Assembly (NCBI GenBank): GCA_964481235.1
Contig: CAYZYH010000007.1
Coordinates: 1-54,442, forward strand
DNA: 54,442 nucleotides
Origin: JAUPVL01 sp964481235
Lineage (GTDB): Bacteria; Patescibacteriota; Saccharimonadia; CAILAD01; BJGX01
Reading direction: 5' to 3'
Below, in pieces: positions 53,417-54,442 of the stretch (position 1 is the first letter of the stretch; every line of letters begins with the position of its first letter). A program made the position numbers and the translations under genes. The notes under the pieces are model-generated. The model ran no database searches. It was not told where the DNA came from and saw only the letters and a program-made list of their open reading frames with translations.

Positions 53417-53970
53417 AGTTTGAAGTAGACAGTATAAAATTGCAGTGTGAGACACTGCCCGATTTATTCTCGCCAAAAGGCTTAGATATTGGCACCAAGC
53501 TACTTTTAGAAAGTATGAGCAAACAAAACCTAGTTTATCAGACTGCAGTTGATTGGGGTTGTGGTTGGGGAGCAATTGCTCTTTGGTTAGCCAAAAATAA
53601 ACCAAATAGTCGAGTTATTGGCTTAGATTCTGATATAGGTGCAGTAAAAATTGCTAGCCAGAATACTAAGTACAACAATCTAGACAACGTAGATGTAATT
53701 GCTAGTCATGGTTTTTTAGATATAAATGACAATTTCTCGACAGATTTAGTAGCTTCTAACCCACCTACCCACCGCGGTAGAGAAGTGGTAGAACAAATGA
53801 TAGCCCAAAGTTTCGAAAAACTAAACAACGACGGAAATCTCTTAATAGTAGTAGAGGCACGCCTAAAGCCCTGGGTGGCTCGTCAAATGAAACAAGTTTT
53901 TGGCAACTACAAAATTATTAGACGTAGTACTAAGCACGTGGTGTTATTAGCTACAAAAGTGGTACAATAA
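53410..53970 (+). CDS. RsmC/MTS-type SAM-dependent methyltransferase
   Basis: A 186-aa methyltransferase with one MTS domain: SAM motif AVDWGCGWGAIALWLAK, acidic loop VIGLDSDIGAVKIASQN, and catalytic VASNPPTHRG (NPPxH), typical of RsmC-like guanine-N2 rRNA methyltransferases. It lacks the extra N-terminal domain of E. coli RsmC, as many small relatives do. Co-transcribed with obg (7-bp overlap), which fits a role in ribosome maturation. Confidence 0.9.
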   Translation: MVEFEVDSIKLQCETLPDLFSPKGLDIGTKLLLESMSKQNLVYQTAVDWGCGWGAIALWLAKNKPNSRVIGLDSDIGAVKIASQNTKYNNLDNVDVIASHGFLDINDNFSTDLVASNPPTHRGREVVEQMIAQSFEKLNNDGNLLIVVEARLKPWVARQMKQVFGNYKIIRRSTKHVVLLATKVVQ

Positions 53971-53976
53971 ACTTAA

Positions 53977-54180
53977 ATGGAAGATAAGCCCCGACACCCC
54001 AAACATCAACAAGAATATTTCAAAAAAGAACTAGCCGCCGACGATATTACTCGAGCTGCACATTACACTTATCGTGATGGTTTTAGACTGGGATTTGGTA
54101 TTTTTATTGGTTTTTTGGTAGGTAGCCTGGCGGTGATAGCAGTAGTTTACCTGTTTAATATAATTCTGCGGGCTTTCTAG
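53977..54180 (+). CDS. Small single-helix membrane protein
   Basis: A 67-aa protein: a polar N-terminus (EDKPRHPKHQQEYFKKELAADDITRAAHY) and one C-terminal membrane helix (GFGIFIGFLVGSLAVIAVVYLFNIIL). It starts 6 bp after the methyltransferase gene, so it is the third gene of the obg operon. No family recognised. Confidence 0.7.
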   Translation: MEDKPRHPKHQQEYFKKELAADDITRAAHYTYRDGFRLGFGIFIGFLVGSLAVIAVVYLFNIILRAF

Positions 54181-54255
54181 ATTTTTACATAGTTTTAAGG
54201 TATAGTTTTGTATGTCTTTTATGGAATGTTAATATTTATATTATTTCTTTAAACC

Positions 54256-54357
54256 GATTTACGAAACCAAGCGAAGCTGTTTCGTAAATCGAGAGGAAAA
54301 ATAGTATGGTCTTTGAAGCAAGATATTTTTTATTTTGCGAAAATAAAAATACTATTT
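54256..54357. repeat. Two consecutive inverted repeats upstream of tRNA-Ala
   Basis: The first repeat pairs CGATTTACGAAA (54256-54267) with TTTCGTAAATCG (54281-54292), with AGC/GCT continuing inside. The second pairs AAATAGTAT (54299-54307) with ATACTATTT (54349-54357) and encloses a near-perfect AT-rich palindrome (54323-54351). They end 6 bp before the tRNA and do not have a terminator-like T-run. Possible small RNA, processing structure or element remnant. Confidence 0.45.
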
Positions 54358-54363
54358 AGACGA

Positions 54364-54440
<77 letters not shown>

Positions 54441-54442
54441 AA

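Overview
The window reads as an AT-rich, gene-dense stretch of a bacterial chromosome from the Patescibacteria (candidate phyla radiation), most likely a Saccharibacteria (TM7) relative. The placement is an inference. It rests on short or trimmed aminoacyl-tRNA synthetases (ProRS of 420 aa without an evident editing insertion, AlaRS of 606 aa without a C-terminal domain), many small membrane proteins with Pro/Gln/Ser-rich tails, a DUF5652 protein, a Baseplate_J-like membrane protein, and an Rpf-like DUF348/G5 protein. TGA is used as a stop (for example at 13195 and 29040), which argues against the recoded Gracilibacteria/Absconditabacteria lineages. No database search was possible, so all family names come from motifs.

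Layout. (1) 1-3.8 kb: a tRNA-Pro gene whose two halves do not match, followed by a mobile-element module on the minus strand: large serine recombinase, THUMP-type methyltransferase, excisionase-like HTH, a second HTH protein and a small acidic protein. (2) 3.9-6.5 kb: DUF5652 protein, sortase, lipoprotein, hisS. (3) 6.5-9.3 kb: a T-box leader, an unexplained GC-rich four-hairpin segment, an M14-type hydrolase, proS and an RNHCP protein. (4) 9.3-15.4 kb: M16 peptidase, an FtsX-like permease, then a tight operon of SpeD-like protein, autoinducer-synthase-fold acyltransferase and 7TM-type histidine kinase. (5) 15.4-20.8 kb: lower glycolysis (pgk, pyk, tpiA), tRNA-Glu, pyrophosphatase, GNAT. (6) 20.8-32.6 kb: pcrA, Rpf-like protein, ksgA, transglutaminase-like protein, metG, PNPOx-like, tatD, cysteine desulfurase, DUF218, mnmA. 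(7) 32.6-37 kb: two membrane paralogues with a CxCGFYG signature, a small acidic protein, and three tandem coiled-coil surface proteins. (8) 37-46.6 kb: alaS, P-loop kinase, histidine phosphatase, DUF4190 protein, polysaccharide deacetylase, enolase with a Pro-rich tail, CDP-alcohol phosphatidyltransferase, FtsA-like ATPase. (9) 46.6-54.4 kb: membrane proteins, ruvX, mltG, a LysM-CHAP protein with a long structured leader, obg, an RsmC-type methyltransferase and tRNA-Ala.

Functional themes are translation (four synthetases, tRNA and rRNA modification, T-box), lower glycolysis with a separate enolase, and an envelope programme (sortase, deacetylase, MltG, Rpf-like and CHAP hydrolases, phospholipid synthesis, FtsA). 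A recurring regulatory feature is a TATAAT-like -10 box ending only 6-11 nt before the start codon of many genes, which predicts widespread leaderless mRNAs. The other genes carry conventional leaders with AGGAG-type ribosome sites. The most interesting parts are the hybrid tRNA-Pro/serine-integrase junction, the SpeD-acyltransferase-kinase operon, the CxCGFYG paralogue locus, and the two unexplained structured RNA regions (6914-7027 and 50457-50642).
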